Part shown: piece after piece, positions 21,641-35,165 of the stretch
How the letters are laid out: each line of letters begins with the position of its first letter
Position numbering within the stretch: position 1 is the first letter of the stretch
Source: Diorhabda sublineata
Lineage: Eukaryota > Arthropoda > Insecta > Coleoptera > Chrysomelidae
DNA: 64,000 nucleotides
Direction: 5' to 3'
NCBI RefSeq assembly: GCF_026230105.1
Contig: NC_079476.1
Coordinates: forward strand, 8,756,709 to 8,820,708
The notes under the pieces: model-generated
What the model was told of the DNA's origin: nothing
The model's database searches: none
Seen by the model: only the letters and a program-made list of their open reading frames with translations
Translations under genes and position numbers: made by a program

Positions 21641-22884
21641 TGAGGGTTGGGGAGCCAGCTTAGAAGTCTATAAAATAGGTGTTTTGTACCCTAAAGTTGT
21701 AATCTTCATATTTCATCTGATAATGATTGTGCATTTTTGAAATTTATTTATCATTACCACAATAAACAAGAAAAATCTCGCCATGATCAAAATCGCAAAC
21801 CAAATTTGTTTCGAAAATAGTACGATTTATTGTTATAATGGCTAATGCCTCTCTTATTTTGATGAAGATTGTAGTTCAATTATATTAATAATAACTTTGG
21901 GATCCTATACGTTCCTTCAAATATATTACAATTGGAACGTGAACGTTTCAAAGAAACATGATCATTATTGCAACTATGGCGCTGATGTATAATTCTACGT
22001 CATGGACAATATATGTTGGATTAAGTCAACAGTATGGCGTCAATACATGACATCATCACCAATGGCCAGAGTACTTGCGTATATTTTGAAATACTATCGT
22101 TTACATGAATTATATTAATTCTAACTTTGAAATTATTTGTGGTTGTGGGAAGGAAATAAGTAATTTAATTTAATAACAATTTCAGCGGGATCATTAGTCA
22201 TTTCTTTCTATTTAAAAGCTTTATAGAACTAAAACTTAAAGGAAGGAGCTGTGCTAAAGTAGTGTTATTTTATATCAAAAAATATTTAGTTTTTCCAATA
22301 ACTTGAAGAACAAAAAATATATAAATTGATTTATTTGGAAAAACTAAGTTCATTATAGTTACAAAAAATGAAAAGATCAATCGAATACAGTAAAAAATCA
22401 GCCTAATTACAGGGGCCTCATGAAACAAATGCTATAGAAGTATCATTTTCGAACTTTCTGTGTGTAATTCAATTATAATGATGCTCAACTATTTGGAAAA
22501 ATATGGTTTGGATTTATTTCTATGCTAGCCAAATGGAAAAATTTCAATTTAATTACTTTTATTTAATTCACATCGCATGCTAGGTTTCAAGATATTCCAA
22601 AAAAATAATCCTTCCTTTGCTTCTTACTTTTTTGTTTTGTGATTACCTTTAAGCATACTCCTCTTGGCCGGTGAATTCAAGGTTAAAATATATTTAACCT
22701 ATTTTTTCCATTCGTCTATCGTATTTTCAGTTTTGCATTCTCCCGATAATAGTAGAACCAAATTTGATAAACAAGATTTCTTTTTGTAAGTGTTCAATAG
22801 GTCAAATTTAATTATAGTTTCAACGTCTATATTATTAAATAGAGAAGTAAAGTTCTCTGTACTCATTTTAAAAGTTTATGTAAT
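21641..22884. other. Upstream region of sideroflexin; no gene seen
   Basis: AT-rich. There is a short inverted pair around 22275-22350 (tatttagtttttccaataa and ttatttggaaaaactaagtt). The sideroflexin promoter and 5' UTR should be here, but I see no convincing core element. Confidence 0.4.
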
Positions 22885-25800
22885 ATGACTGAAAGAATCA
22901 ACATAGATGAGCCGTTATGGGACCTAAACACATTCACAGGACGTTTTAAACATTTCTTGTGGGTTACAGACCCCAGAACATGTATAGAAAGTGAAGAAAC
23001 TTTGGATAAAGCAAAAGTACTTGTAGAACAGTACAGAAAGCGGCAAGAACCACCAGGAACTACAACTGAACAAATTATTTATGCGAAAAAATTGTACGAA
23101 AGTGCTTTCCATCCAGATACTGGTGAAAAACAAAATGTATTTGGTAGAATGTCTTTTCAAGTTCCAGGTGGAATGGCTATTACAGGAGCTATGTTACAAT
23201 GGTATAGGTAATATAAACATTTGTTTTTTTTATTATCAATATATTTACATAACTAAAATGAATCAAGTTAATGTGTTATTGGTTATTATTTTGTAACAAA
23301 AATTTTGATTAAATAGGCAGTTACATACTTAAATAACGAAAAATTAATAACTTTTGTCATGTCACATTAATGTTATCACATTTTTGCAGATTAAGTTATA
23401 AAGAAGTGAAGTTTTTATTATTATTACAAAAATAGATGATAACATGGATTCCTAATTAAATTAATGGCTCCATTTGATATCTTGGCATTTACTTTATTGT
23501 GGCTAATCATTTAATTAAACAGTTTTGAAATAAAAAAACACATATCACTAATTTTACTGTTCAAATAATTTCATGTGAAATAATCAAATAAGTGAGAATT
23601 TTTGAGTTGTATAATTCACTTTTCAAATAGACCATTCAAGGTTATAAAAATTGTATGTTCAATTCCATTTTTTATGTATTTATAATATAGTATTTTATAT
23701 TTTCGTCTACGATGTAAACAATGAACGTAATGAATAAAAAACAAGCACTTACTTAAAGCAATTGCTTTTAGCAAAAGCTATAGGTCAAGTAGCAAATGCT
23801 ACATTTTCTACTTAGCTTTAGCAATTACTTATTTGGCTCACTTAGATTTGCAAATTAAAAAGCCTCAACACATTCAATTATATTTCAGATACGTATTCAT
23901 TCCATGGTTGATACAAAATAGTGGGTATTACTCAAATATATCTATTATATTTTTATGAACAATTAAATTTGAAAAGTTTGTGATAACGGCAGAATAGAAT
24001 GAAAGTAAGAAATTTGAAAATTATGAAGAATAGATAAGCAGTTGATGTTTGTTCACAAATTGAAAGAACATAAAATTATTTTAAATGAACCACAAGTTCC
24101 TCAAGTCAGTTGGAAAACAGTATCCTTTGGACCACAACCTTTTATCTGCAACAAAATCTTCGTCACAACTAATCCAAATATTGGTCTTCCTCAAAACTGC
24201 ATGCATTACCTAACCTATCTTACAGACATTAATTTGGTGAATACTGAGTTCTTCACCTATAGAATTGTAACTAATTAGAGCTGGATTAAGCTAGGGGCTT
24301 GGGGGGGCTATAGCCCCAGGTCCAAGAGGGCCCCATCATTTGGAATTCATTCTGTATTTCTTGATGTGTTGATACCACAAATCTAACGTATTGATATTAT
24401 TTTGTGAATTTTTCCTGATTTCCTAATTTCTTAAGGGGGCCCTGTCATTATTTTAGCCCCGGGCCTTATAAATCTTAATCCGGCCCTGTAACTAATAGCT
24501 GATAATGCAGCCACTCATCTCTCACCAGTTAAAAAGTATTTGCTAACTACTTAATATTTTTGATGTCAAATTGATATAGCTTTAGAAAAACATCATCTTT
24601 GCGATTTTTACTTACACTATATATTTTTCTTTCACGCACATTCATATATTCACCAATAATTTGAAAGGTTATGATAAAAATTCAAGTGTATGCAGCAAAG
24701 AGCCAATAGTTGCCCGATTCGAGCAAAACATGCAGAATTTTATAAGAAAATTTTATAAGAAAAAATAATTGCTAGATTTTTATTCATTAGGGTCATTAAC
24801 CATTGTACTATTTTTTTAATCACTAATAATTGTGGTATACCATCAATCAAAATTGTATCTTGAATCTATTTTGAAAAAAGGTATGATAAATGTTGAGCTG
24901 ATTTATTTTGAACCAGGTGTCTTTTCGAAATCAATTTTTGTCATTGGAAAATTACCAAAATGAATTATATCAAACTAATCTTTATAAGTTTACTCGAATT
25001 AACTACTTAAGTTATTCAAATTACTAAAACTAGAATAATAAAAAAACAATAATAAGTTGTAGGTAGTTTATAGAAAAAACTATTCATATACAATAGGCTA
25101 TTTGAAAATATACTACACATTACGGTCATTCTATAAAGTAACAGCCAAAACAAACTTATTTTCCACTATATAAAGATGTATTTTCTTGAAATTTACATAA
25201 AATAGAGTATAATAAATTTTTTAAACTTCAAATGTGAGAAGAATTTCCTGTGGCTACTGATGATATCACATGTAAGGATTCTTCTACAGATTTGTTTACC
25301 TTAGGGTAATTGTTTAACAATTAAAAAAAAACTAATGAAATAGAATTTTGTGTGTTCAATAAGAGCAATCTAGCAATTTATTGCTAATATATCACGTGAA
25401 ATACTTGGTATTTGATGAAACAATAGATATTAGCAGACATTACGAAAAATTGAAGGAATTGAAGAAGTTATTTTTGCTTTTGAGTTAATTGCAACCATCT
25501 TTTGGAATTTGTTGGAACAGAGACAAATAGTTCACTTGGAAAATTTATAGCCGTATTAGTACACTATGGCACAATGGAGTATGATAAGCCATCTCACAAG
25601 TATGCAATTGCATCATTTTTATCAAAAAAACTAATCTAACCTGACTCAACCAAAATTACTAAATTTTCATTTTATCTATTTTTTGCGTGAAAATAATGCA
25701 TTCGCATACTTTTTCCAGAGAAAATCTTCTACGCATGCGTCAGTTGTCATGATTTTTCACACACAGGTAAATTTTGATGGGATCTATCGAATAAATTTAT

Positions 25801-28800
25801 CCATGGTTCGATATCTGTTAGCCTTCCTGAGATAATGGCCACTTCCGGTATCTCCGGAAGTAAATGCTTCCGCATAAAATAGATATAATAAATTCATTTC
25901 TCGTATCATCAATAGTCTATGTATAGAGTTTCATGATGATCGTGGTGGGGTGGCTTATCATACTTGTGCCAAATTGAACTTCAACAAACTGTTTATTAAT
26001 ACAATAGATCTACAAATTTCAGTGTGCTAATCTTAGACTATATGGCACAGATATATAAAAACTGTTTATTTTTCAAAGAAGTCCGAGGTGGTGCCACGAC
26101 TTGTTTAAAGGTTATGGTGACTATGTTGAAAAGCGAAACAATTTCATATTGTTCATAGCTTTTAATGCAATTTAGGTTCATAGTTAAATATTTTCCTACT
26201 TTATTATTAAAATGGCTCCTATTTAAAAGATAAACCTCATATTTATGAATAAATATTGTGTCTATCTGTGCTAATTTTGTATTGAAGAGTCATTCCAAAT
26301 ATTAGTATTTTCTAAATTTCCTGTAGTTAATGTGTACATGATATTTCTTTTCAAATAATTTATATTATTACTCTAAATATTTTCTGCTTCACTGGGTAAT
26401 AAAAAAATTTGAGATTATATTTTATATTAGCTGATATTTACCACACCTATAAAAAAAGACAAATATTACCAATGTTGTGTGTAATTCTCTCTAGAATTCT
26501 CTCTAGAATGTGGATTTATCAACAAAATCTTGATCTTAATTTTTTTTGTTTTTAGTTTCAATCTCACCAAAATTATACTGCTATGTTATTTTCTTAGCAT
26601 GTTTCTCAAATGTTTCTGCTTGTTAAAGGCTTATTGAGAGTTTTGATATAATATTTAGCAGGGTGAGGTTGATTTACATCAGATGATTTTTTTTGTTTAA
26701 ACCATAATTTGAGGCAAATAATATTTATACTGTAAGGGGTGTAACACTAGTTGAGAAATTTAGACTAGTAAATATACTTACATCCTGTGAAGTATATGAG
26801 ATTTCTTTGTGATAACTAGCACTGAATACTATTTATAATTTGTAGTTAAATATGAGACTTTCTTTGAATTTATTTGTTCCATTTTTTGCAAACCGCTGCG
26901 CTCCCAAATTTATTTTGTTTTGATTTTCTCAGAAAAAATCTCTTTTCTTTCAGTAATTTTTGTAAATTTTCATTTATTATTCAATACAAAATTAGTAAGG
27001 ACATTCACTCTTAATCCGTTTCCTATTGATAAGGTGTGATAGTTATTGAAGTGAAAGAAAACAATACAATTTTTTCAAATGAAATATCGGATTATACTGT
27101 TTTCTGGGAAGTAATGTTCTCTGCCTTTGCCTACATGGATTAAAAAAACCATAAATCATGTGTCTGGCACGGTCCGAATTCTTGAACATTTTCTAAAAAA
27201 ATTTTATTTGTGTTTTCATATATGAAGATGGAAGCATCTTCAGGACGCTGTTTTTGTTCCATTGTGAGCGTAACCAATCATGCGCACAACCTTATGTCCA
27301 AATTTTCAGTTAATATGCGATATAGCGCACTTTCTGGTAACCACTGTGATGCTGGTCTTCGCAGGTCGTACGGCCTCGCTTAAACTCAGCTACCCAATAT
27401 TTTACTGTTGGTAACGAAGAGGCAGTCTCACTCAGAGTAGAATCTAGTTCAGCTTTCATATTGGTTGGACAAATACCTTTCAAATAAAAGTATTGTATCA
27501 CATAACGATGACCAATTTCTTCCATATTTACAAATTTCATTCAAAACATTCACTATTGATGGCTGCTAAATAAATACTAAACAACGTGGCGTCTTCATAC
27601 TTGAAACATTTGCTGTATAGATTGTGTACTATCTCATACAATAGTATTTTTCAAGCAACTATAAATATTTTTCCTTAAATGAAAATTAATTTCCTGTAAC
27701 AAGAAGCATGTTCTCATGAATACTACTAATAAAATATTGTACTACACTCAATTTGATGGTAAAAAATCTACAGATCAGATCAATTCAGTTTTCAGAAATG
27801 GTGAGAACAGTCCATTTTTTTATTTAAATCGAAAAAATAAAAACAAAACAACGATGTTTGATTTTTTAAATAAAAATCAAGCTTTACTCAATCCTGCTTT
27901 TAATTTCATTTATTACACTAATTATCGATTTGAATCAACTTAATTTTTTATTTTGTATTCATTTCAGAACACCATTTGCAGTAGTTTTCTGGCAATGGAT
28001 AAACCAGTCTTTCAATGCACTAGTAAATTACACAAACAGGAATGCCAAATCACCCACTACCACTACACAACTTGTAGTTGCTTATGCTTCGGCTACATCA
28101 TCAGCAATGATCACTGCCTTAGGATGTAAACAATATTGGGGTAAACGCGCCTCTCCTTTCATCCAGGTATTTCTTCCTCCTCAGGGCCGCATTTAAACAT
28201 AATGCCGCTCCTGGGAACCGGAAAAAAATCCGCCCCTGTACTGAAATTTTACTTTAACTTATAGTTTATATATTTTCTTTTTCAAAATTGAAATAACTAA
28301 TTTATTGCAGAAAATTTATTATAATATGTTATATAATCCAGAAACATAAATAAATATTTGTTTTTTTTCTATCAATTATAAATTTGACACTAAGTGTGAC
28401 TCATAATCTATACCCTATACTGTAGGGGGCAGCATGCGCTGTTTTAAGTTTATTAAATTAAAAAGTATAAGATTTTTCGCTTCAATTAAAATTAATTGGT
28501 ACAATCGATAAATTATAACATTTTTTTAAGATTCATTGATTGATTAAAGTTTATATTTTGAAAAATGCAAAGAACAATTACGAAATTTTTTAATTTTTCA
28601 AAAAAAATACTAATTAAATTTCTTTTATTCCAGAAAATAGAAAAACCGATTATTATTTTAAATAAATTTATTAAATTATTTTGATAATTAATTTTACTAA
28701 AAGTGCTAATTCACAAATAATCGATGGATTTAATTTCTTGAATTATGAATTAAACGGAAAATTATGAATGATTAGAATTAATCAATTATATTTAGCAATC

Positions 28801-31800
28801 TTGATAAGACTAAAAAAATTTTTTTTCACTTTAAAAATTTTGTCGCCCTGGGTACTTGCCCCGACTGTCCCTAGTGTAAATCTACCGCTGATCCTCTTAT
28901 AAAGTTATAGTATAAATGATATCAAAAAAAAATTACAGAGATACGTACCATTCGCAGCTGTAGCAGCTGCCAACTGCGTAAATATTCCACTAATGAGGCA
29001 AAATGAAATAATTTATGGTATTGACTGTTGTGACGAGAACGGCAAAATTGTTGGTCAGTCTAAAGTAGCAGCTGTAAAAGGAATTTCACAAGTAGTTTTC
29101 TCTAGGATAGTCATGTGCGCCCCAGGAATGTGTATACTACCAATTATCATGGAACGAGCAGAGAAATATAAGTTTATGCAGAGGATCACATATTTGCACG
29201 GTCCCATCCAAGTTATTGGAGTAGGATGTTTGTAAGTATTGATAAAAATGAATTTTTGCATAAATTGATTACCAATACAGTGTATTCTTAAAGTGAAGCT
29301 AATAATTCGATTTCTGTTGAGTTTATAAAAAAATGTTGAATAACACTTTTTTGAAGTAAAACTTCTTATCAAACAATATATATTATTATTGGGTAGGCGA
29401 GTAATTTCGGTATTGTACTATAAAATAGAACACTTTTCCTAACAAATAATACTTTTAATCAATTATATATTTTCCATTTTGCTCAATGACCTTTTGCCAT
29501 CTTCCTTTCAACTTTTTGATTCCGCGCTCATGAAATTTCTGGTCCTTATCAGCAAAAAACTGAACCAGGTGCGATTCAAAGTGTGACCATTCAAATAGTT
29601 CTGCAAACTTCGAAATAAATGATAATCAGATGGTGCTAGATCAGGGTTGTATGGGGGATCACTTCCCAGCCAAGCTCCAATAGTTTCCCACGAGTTGCCA
29701 AAGATGTGTGAGGCGTTGCATTATCATGGTGGAACACTTCTGCTTCATCCAGTTTCATTAACTGTTGGCAGTAAACATCAGAATTGATCGTTTGGTTCCT
29801 TGGAAGTAGCTCAAAAAACAACACCTTTGTAATCCCATCAAACTAACTGATGTGGTTTGTGCTGGTTCATTGGCTCCATGATTGTTTTCGAACTATGTTT
29901 CTGTACAGTAACCGTTTTTCATCCCCAGTGATAATATGATAACACCTAGGAATTCATCTTCAAATTGAACTTTCCCTGATGATGGGAAGAACACTTCCTG
30001 AAAGCTTAGATTTATAGTTTAATATAGAGTTTTCATTTTCCAAAATTTGCTGCAATCGCGATATATTGGTTTTTTGTTCTAACTAATCAGTCGCTTATAT
30101 TTCAATTTTCAATTCATATATACATGTGTAAGCGTTCTCATAGTGGGATTGTGGCAAAATTAAACACCAAAATGTACTAACTCAAATATATTTCTTTTTT
30201 TTTTTCTTTCTTTTTAATACTTATGTATTCATCGTCTGGGAACTAATTAGTTCAGAATTATGATGTACTGAATTTTGTATATCTTTTAAAAAACATTAGA
30301 TTCATCAACTTCATAATTCAAATTGACGCTTGATATAAATATTAAGGCAAGAAAAGGGTTAGTCATCTGCGACACAAAATCGTGGAAGAATTGCAATTTC
30401 CGAACGTTGAGTGTAGCTTTTATTCATCTATTGTAGATTTCCATATATCTTGTCAATTTACCATACCATTAAATGGAAATTCGTTAGAAAATAGAATGTT
30501 CTCTATTAGAATATTTTTCCAGTCTAGTTGATCCATAACTTGTTGTAATTGAATAGATAATAGAGGTACTTTCTTTTTTCACTAAAGACAGTTTGTTGAT
30601 GCTTATGTTTCATGCGCGTTTGTCTTTTTGGTTTATTTACAGTACTTTCCAATAGGAGGGATGACAGTCGGGATATTTTTCTCAGAATAGATGCTTCATT
30701 TCAAATTTCTGTCTTTAAAAAAATGAAACTGTTCCAAATAAGGTTGGATGAGGAAATTTTTTTTAAGAAAGATCCATCATAATTTCATACTGGCAACCTT
30801 TTGAATTTTTTGCATAAATTTAGAATTAACACCATAGTATTGATTGTTTATTAAAACAACAAAAAATTTTTATACTCTAATATATAAAAAATGAATCAAT
30901 TATAATTTTTTCAGCCTCACTTTCATGGTTCCACTAGCATGTGCTTTGTTCCCACAAAAATGGTAAGTTTCCAAAATTAATGTTAAATGTTGATGTGATT
31001 ATTGAAAATATTTTATATTCACCATGGATTTTGAAGTATTACACTATAGAGGTATGGCAGCTACTTATATCGGAGCCATATTCGCTTATCAGAGAGTTCA
31101 CATAATTCGATACTACTTCATGGTATTTGTTACATACATTTTTTATAAAGAAATTTATTTTGCCTCATTTCCTCCACTCTTTACGTTGTTGTAAGATTAT
31201 TATATTCTTGTATAGTTATTTTTCAAAGTGCTTTCTTAGAGTTCCTATCCAGATATAATTGTGGACAATAGAACCAAGCAAAGGATCCTCCTGACGTCAT
31301 CCACACTAGACGAATAAGTTTTGGAGGAATAGCTGGTGTACGGAAATATTGTGCACTTTTCCAATAGGCAGCGAATAGCAAAGATTTGATCAGTTGTTGA
31401 TCTCCCTCTCCTGGTCATAACCCTTATAATGTCTAACTTGATCTAAAGTAGTAGAACCATGCAATGAATATTCCAGATCGATATCCCAGTATCACATTCT
31501 CTTTTGAGCTCCGCGATTAAGATTAAATGCTTGCTAGACATCCATGTTTCTTTCAAAAACAACCCTGAATCCTTGTAACATCGGGACTTTTCATTTACTT
31601 ATTAATGAAAATTGAGGTTTATAATTTTCTACTTTGAATGTTTTTCTAAATTTTCTATCTGTCAATTTCCCTTTGACATCCGATTTCTTCGACTATTCTC
31701 GCACTCAGAATTTTCTAAAACTGCTTAGTTAACAGGCAAAGGACAAAATTACTAACCGTTTTTATTCAGTTATTAATAGTGATTAAATAACAACAATTCC

Positions 31801-34800
31801 GACAGAGCTAAATTTTCTTGGAAACTTTTGGATATCAAGAAACAAAGTCGCATTGGTCCTGTGTGCAAAAAAAGTTTAAAGCCAAAATTTTCGAATTTTT
31901 AGAATTCTTTTCGGAAACGGAAAAAGTTTTATTGAAAATATAGCCCAGACCCAAATTGTAGATTATAAAATTATCTATATAAATGTTCAAAATTATCTAT
32001 ATTTTTATAGATAATTGATAAATATTGATTCCTCAGAATCTCCATTTCTAATATATCACCATTTTGAAAAGTTAATGAGTTGCATTATATAATACGCACA
32101 CATTCCCTCATAATACTTAGAAGTCACTTAATATAAGTGATAAGTTGTAGGCTAATCAACTAAATTTTTTTAAATTTCAATTTTCCCTTATGTAAGTAAC
32201 ACGATGTTCGACAATATGCAGTTCAATTAGAAATGATTGTGCTTTAATGCCTCCCTGTAAGTATTTTCAAAAAATAATTACAATTTATGATAATTTTTTT
32301 CAGAATGTCTCTTTATGGCGAACGGTTTGGTTAGCATGTATAACGTTCTAAAAATTTCTGCTAAACCATCAACTTTATCGAGTTAAACAAAGAGTTGCTT
32401 TTTGTTGAAAAATTGATTGAAAAACTAATTTTGGCTATCTTTAGGTTGTACAGGTTGTCCCTGTAAAAGTTACGGATTGTTAATTATTGTGCATGAGCTG
32501 CCCTTAGCTCTCAGAAAGTAGTGAAGAAACTACATGGACATAGGTAATGATCCTTTGAAAATCATAATGTTTGAATGTATAATTTAGAAAACATACTTAA
32601 ATATAAGTTCTGATTCCCAACTTGAAAAGCCTATAACTCGTTGTATGAGAAAATGTTTTTTTTTATAACACAGCATTATTTTCACGTCATCTAGTCACTC
32701 CTACATTTTTGCATCACACACTGTATATTTAAGCCATAGAATTTTGAGAACATACAGTCGAAAGAAACCGCGCTTAAACAATTCAATGAAACAAAAACAA
32801 TTGACTTTTCTCCTCAATGAATAATAACAAAAAGTATTCGCTTTCTCTTCACTGTTTTTGAAGCTCAAAAAAATTAATTGTATACATAATTTAATTTTTG
32901 TGAATACACTGAACAAGAAGAAAATGCAAATATCTTTTATTCCACAAAAATCCAACATAGGCTTCTACTCATCAACACTTGTATCGAACATTCTATCAAG
33001 TTCAGGCATAGATAGGTAATCAACTAAATCCCGAAGATTGGGGATAGAAATTTACTGATAATATTTTGAAACTTATTCAAACTCCCCTTATAATGCTAAA
33101 TGTGGCTGTTGAAGAGTAAGGTTATGCATTAAATACATTATTTTCTATAAAACCCCATCATAATAGATTGTGCATAGGCCTACCGTTAAACCAAGTTTAA
33201 AAAAGTGCCAATGCTACCTCATAGATGGCGTGGAAAAGTATGTGTATCATGTAGAATGCAACTCAGTATTCTGATCTAGAAATTTTCAAATATGTCCTTA
33301 AACATTTTCTACTGGAATTGTTTCTCAAATTTAAGCGCGTTTTCCTCGAAATTACTTTTTTTGAAGTTGTTGACATGATATCTTAAGTTCTACCCGACCC
33401 ATTCCAATCCATTTCAAAATTTATTTTGAAGTATTTTTAAAAAATTCGAAAATGTCAAAAAAGGGGAACAAAATTGATATTTCATTTTTCGTTTTTTACT
33501 AAGATTAATGGAATAAATCAATAGAAGGGCTGGAATCATGTCAACCAGAGTGCACCGTTTTTTTATAGTCCCCACTCTACTGACCTGTAATTTATTGAAA
33601 TTCTGATTTTTTCTTACAATTTTTTTATATTTTCAGAAGGTCAATAAATATATAAAAAATTTAAGCGTCTGGACCAGAACATCGCCTTAACTTTTCTCAG
33701 AAAATAATATAAAGAATAATTTTGTAGATAAATACGGTCTGAACTATATTTTCGAGGAAACTATTTTTGAGAAAAATTGAAAAAAATACCAAAATTTTTA
33801 CTTTCACCTCGAATAATTTTATAGGAACTTTTTGTATTTTATTTCTACCGGTCTATTCAAAGTCTTTACAAAAAATTTAGCTCTGTATAAATTTTTGTTA
33901 TTTGAACGTCTATTTCGACGTTACAGTATCAATATTTTCTGATTATAGCCGAAATATAATTATTTTTATGTTTTCAAATCGTCTTTGTTTTAGGTCTCTT
34001 CTTTTATAATAGTATATTATAAGGATTAAAAGTGCATATTTTTTTACGAGCAATATTTGCAGTTGCGAGGCGGAGGGCAGCGCAGCCGAGTGATTGCAAA
34101 ATTGCGAGTAAAAATAGGCACTTTTAGTCCGTATGATATATACTATTTTTTCTCCAACCAAGTCAAAATTAAAATAAAGTTAGTTTTATTGAAAAATCGT
34201 TAATAATTTGGTAATAAATTTGAACACCTATTAATTATAACAGCGATAGCAAGTCGGTAGTCATGGATATCTGATATTGTTGGTAAATATCGATTGTCAA
34301 GTAGACGTACTAATCATATAATTTTTGTAGTAGTTTAGTCCTAGGATTAAAAGTGGCGTTTTTAATCCCAGGATTAAAAGTGCTGCTAAGCAACGAGGAA
34401 AATTTTGTACCGTAAGGGAATTGATGGCTTTTGCACCTGAAAATAGTACAAAAATGTCAACATTTTTTGATGGTTGGGAGAAAAAGTTTTTTTTTGACAG
34501 TCAATTTCAGTCTTTATTAAAATAAAGACGGTCAAAATTTTTATCTATCTTTCAAAAATTATAATAAAAAAAACTAATTTTATACCAGAAGAGACCTAAA
34601 ATCAAGACTATTTAAAACATAAACATATAAAATTTCTAAGAATTAAGAAATTAAAAAAAATACAATTATTTGGATCAGTTGGTCCATTCGCAATGGTTAA
34701 GTCATTGGTTATCTATTTTTTAGCTCTATCAAGACATCCACTATACTTTGGTTGGAACCAGAACAATATGAGAAAATGAAGAAGAACTGCGAAGATAAAG

Positions 34801-34835
34801 TTCCAGATGTGGTATATTTCAACAAGGGACTTTAA
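22885..34835 (+). CDS. Sfxn2: Sideroflexin-2, complete spliced gene
   Basis: Five coding exons: 22885-23207, 27968-28166, 28939-29231, 30915-30962 and 34724-34835. All have GT/AG junctions and phases that join exactly to 324 residues plus TAA; family members are 320-327. Sideroflexins are multi-pass inner mitochondrial membrane proteins; SFXN1 and SFXN3 import serine for one-carbon metabolism, while SFXN2 is linked to mitochondrial iron and haem. Diagnostic blocks are FHPDTGEK, FWQWINQSFNALVNYTNRN, RYVPFAAVAAANCVNIPLMRQ, APGM and the C-terminal VYFNKGL. The SFXN2 assignment rests on GRMSFQVPGGMAITG and FMVPLACALFPQKC, which fit SFXN2 better than SFXN1 (GRMSAQVP, FATPLCCALFPQK). Start: ATG at 22885 gives MTERINIDEPLWDL, the usual N-terminus. 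Introns hold MITEs (24276, 25567, 28182), mariner pieces (27310, 29389) and an inverted repeat (33965). The coding sequence is undamaged. Confidence 0.95.
24276..24488. mobile_element. hAT-type MITE in sideroflexin intron 1
   Basis: Ends TAGAGCTGGATTAAG and CTTAATCCGGCCCTG are inverse with three mismatches. The flanks carry the perfect 8-bp direct repeat taactaat (24268-24275 and 24489-24496), the hAT target-site size. The 213 bp interior is GC-rich at both ends (ggggcttgggggggctatagcccc; tagccccgggcc) and noncoding. It belongs with the elements at 28182 and 55112, which share CAGGGCCG/CAGAGGCG-type ends. Confidence 0.9.
24497..25560. other. Sideroflexin intron 1, no feature recognised
   Basis: Intronic AT-rich sequence. 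Short open stretches (for example around 25400-25540) lack any family signature. Confidence 0.4.
25567..25971. mobile_element. 405 bp MITE with TGGCACA termini
   Basis: Left TGGCACAATGGAGTATGATA..GCCATCTCAC is the imperfect inverse of right GTGGGGTGGCTTATCATACT..TGTGCCA. Arms are about 30 bp with a small indel. The interior is noncoding. The target-site duplication is unclear, so the superfamily is not assigned. Confidence 0.65.
27310..27540 (-). pseudogene. Mariner transposase N-terminal fragment
   Basis: A 76-codon open frame MKFVNMEEIGHRYVIQYFYL...ETASSLPTVKYWVAEFKRGRT resembles the HTH_48 DNA-binding start of mariner transposases ('F...KG....E....L...YG..AP....V..W..EFKRGR'). It breaks off just after the HTH; the catalytic domain is absent. 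It sits antisense in sideroflexin intron 1, with no recognisable terminal repeats. Confidence 0.7.
28182..28890. mobile_element. hAT-type MITE filling sideroflexin intron 2
   Basis: Ends CAGGGCCGCATTTA and TAAATCTACCGCTG are inverse with three mismatches. The adjacent 8-mers ttcctcct (28174-28181) and atcctctt (28891-28898) look like a decayed hAT duplication. The 709 bp interior is AT-rich and noncoding. It occupies all but 63 nt of the 772 nt intron; the left end sits 15 nt after the donor splice site. Confidence 0.75.
29389..29960 (-). pseudogene. Mariner transposase C-terminal half
   Basis: The minus strand from about 29830 reads LFFELLPRNQTINSDVYCQQL, then after a deletion EVFHHDNATPHTSLATRGKL (second catalytic Asp in HHDNA) and WEVIPH, then in another frame YNPDLAPSDYHLFRSLQNYL (third Asp, DD34D spacing) and HERGIKKLKGRWQKVIEQNG to the stop near 29455. 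The left edge TTGGGTAGGCGAGTA at 29389 resembles a mariner terminal repeat; the right end was not found. It lies antisense in sideroflexin intron 3. Further N-terminal traces (TGDEKRL..RNIVRKQSWSQ-like) reach about 29960. Confidence 0.82.
30963..33960. other. Sideroflexin intron 4, no feature recognised
   Basis: Three kilobases of AT-rich intron. I looked for exons and transposon signatures on both strands and saw none I can defend; an ATGGCAGC-containing open stretch near 31050 does not fit the protein. Confidence 0.4.
33965..34630. repeat. Inverted-repeat element in sideroflexin intron 4
   Basis: The left arm (atgttttcaaatcgtctttg, ttttaggtctcttcttttat) recurs inverted at the right (ataccagaagagacctaaaa..gactatttaaaacataaac). 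Arms are about 60 bp with a 540 bp interior. The interior holds the GC-rich palindrome at 34011-34144 and two further copies of 'ggattaaaagtg' at 34354 and 34372. Confidence 0.6.
34011..34144. repeat. Nested 134 bp palindrome with GC-rich loop
   Basis: The arms agtatattataaggattaaa.. and ..cacttttagtccgtatgata tatact are inverse over about 45 nt, including a ttttacgagcaat/attgcgagtaaaa pair. The loop is strikingly GC-rich for this region (gcgaggcggagggcagcgca). The segment gcgcagccgagtgattgcaa recurs almost exactly in the centre of the head-to-head mariner at 40716-40765. Confidence 0.7.
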
Positions 34836-35165
34836 TGTAAAAGTCTATTGAGATTATGATGACGAGTCTTATAAATAGAAAGATACATTAATTTCTTTAA
34901 TAATCACTACATAAAGTGATAGTGATTATTAACAAGAAATTAGATGGAAAACATTAACGTTGTATACGTTTGATTAGTATTTTGTTTGCACTTAGTAAAA
35001 TAGATAGCGAGGGAACTTCTGCTGATTTACAGGATGTTTTTAAATTCAGAAGGTGATTTCCTTTACCTACTTCCGTCCAAAATATCAATCCTAGGTGTTG
35101 AATGAAATGAAAATTTACAAATTTTTATATTTTTTTAATATCCATATTTAAAAGCTAGATTTTCT

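Noticed and set aside
24042..24278. 78-codon frame in sideroflexin intron 1
   Set aside because: Could be an old transposase scrap, but no motif is convincing and the last codons run into the MITE.
31040..31130. Possible extra sideroflexin exon (open stretch with ATGGCAGCTACTTATATCGG)
   Set aside because: Exons 4 and 5 already join in phase to the conserved FPQKC...NKGL C-terminus, leaving no missing residues.
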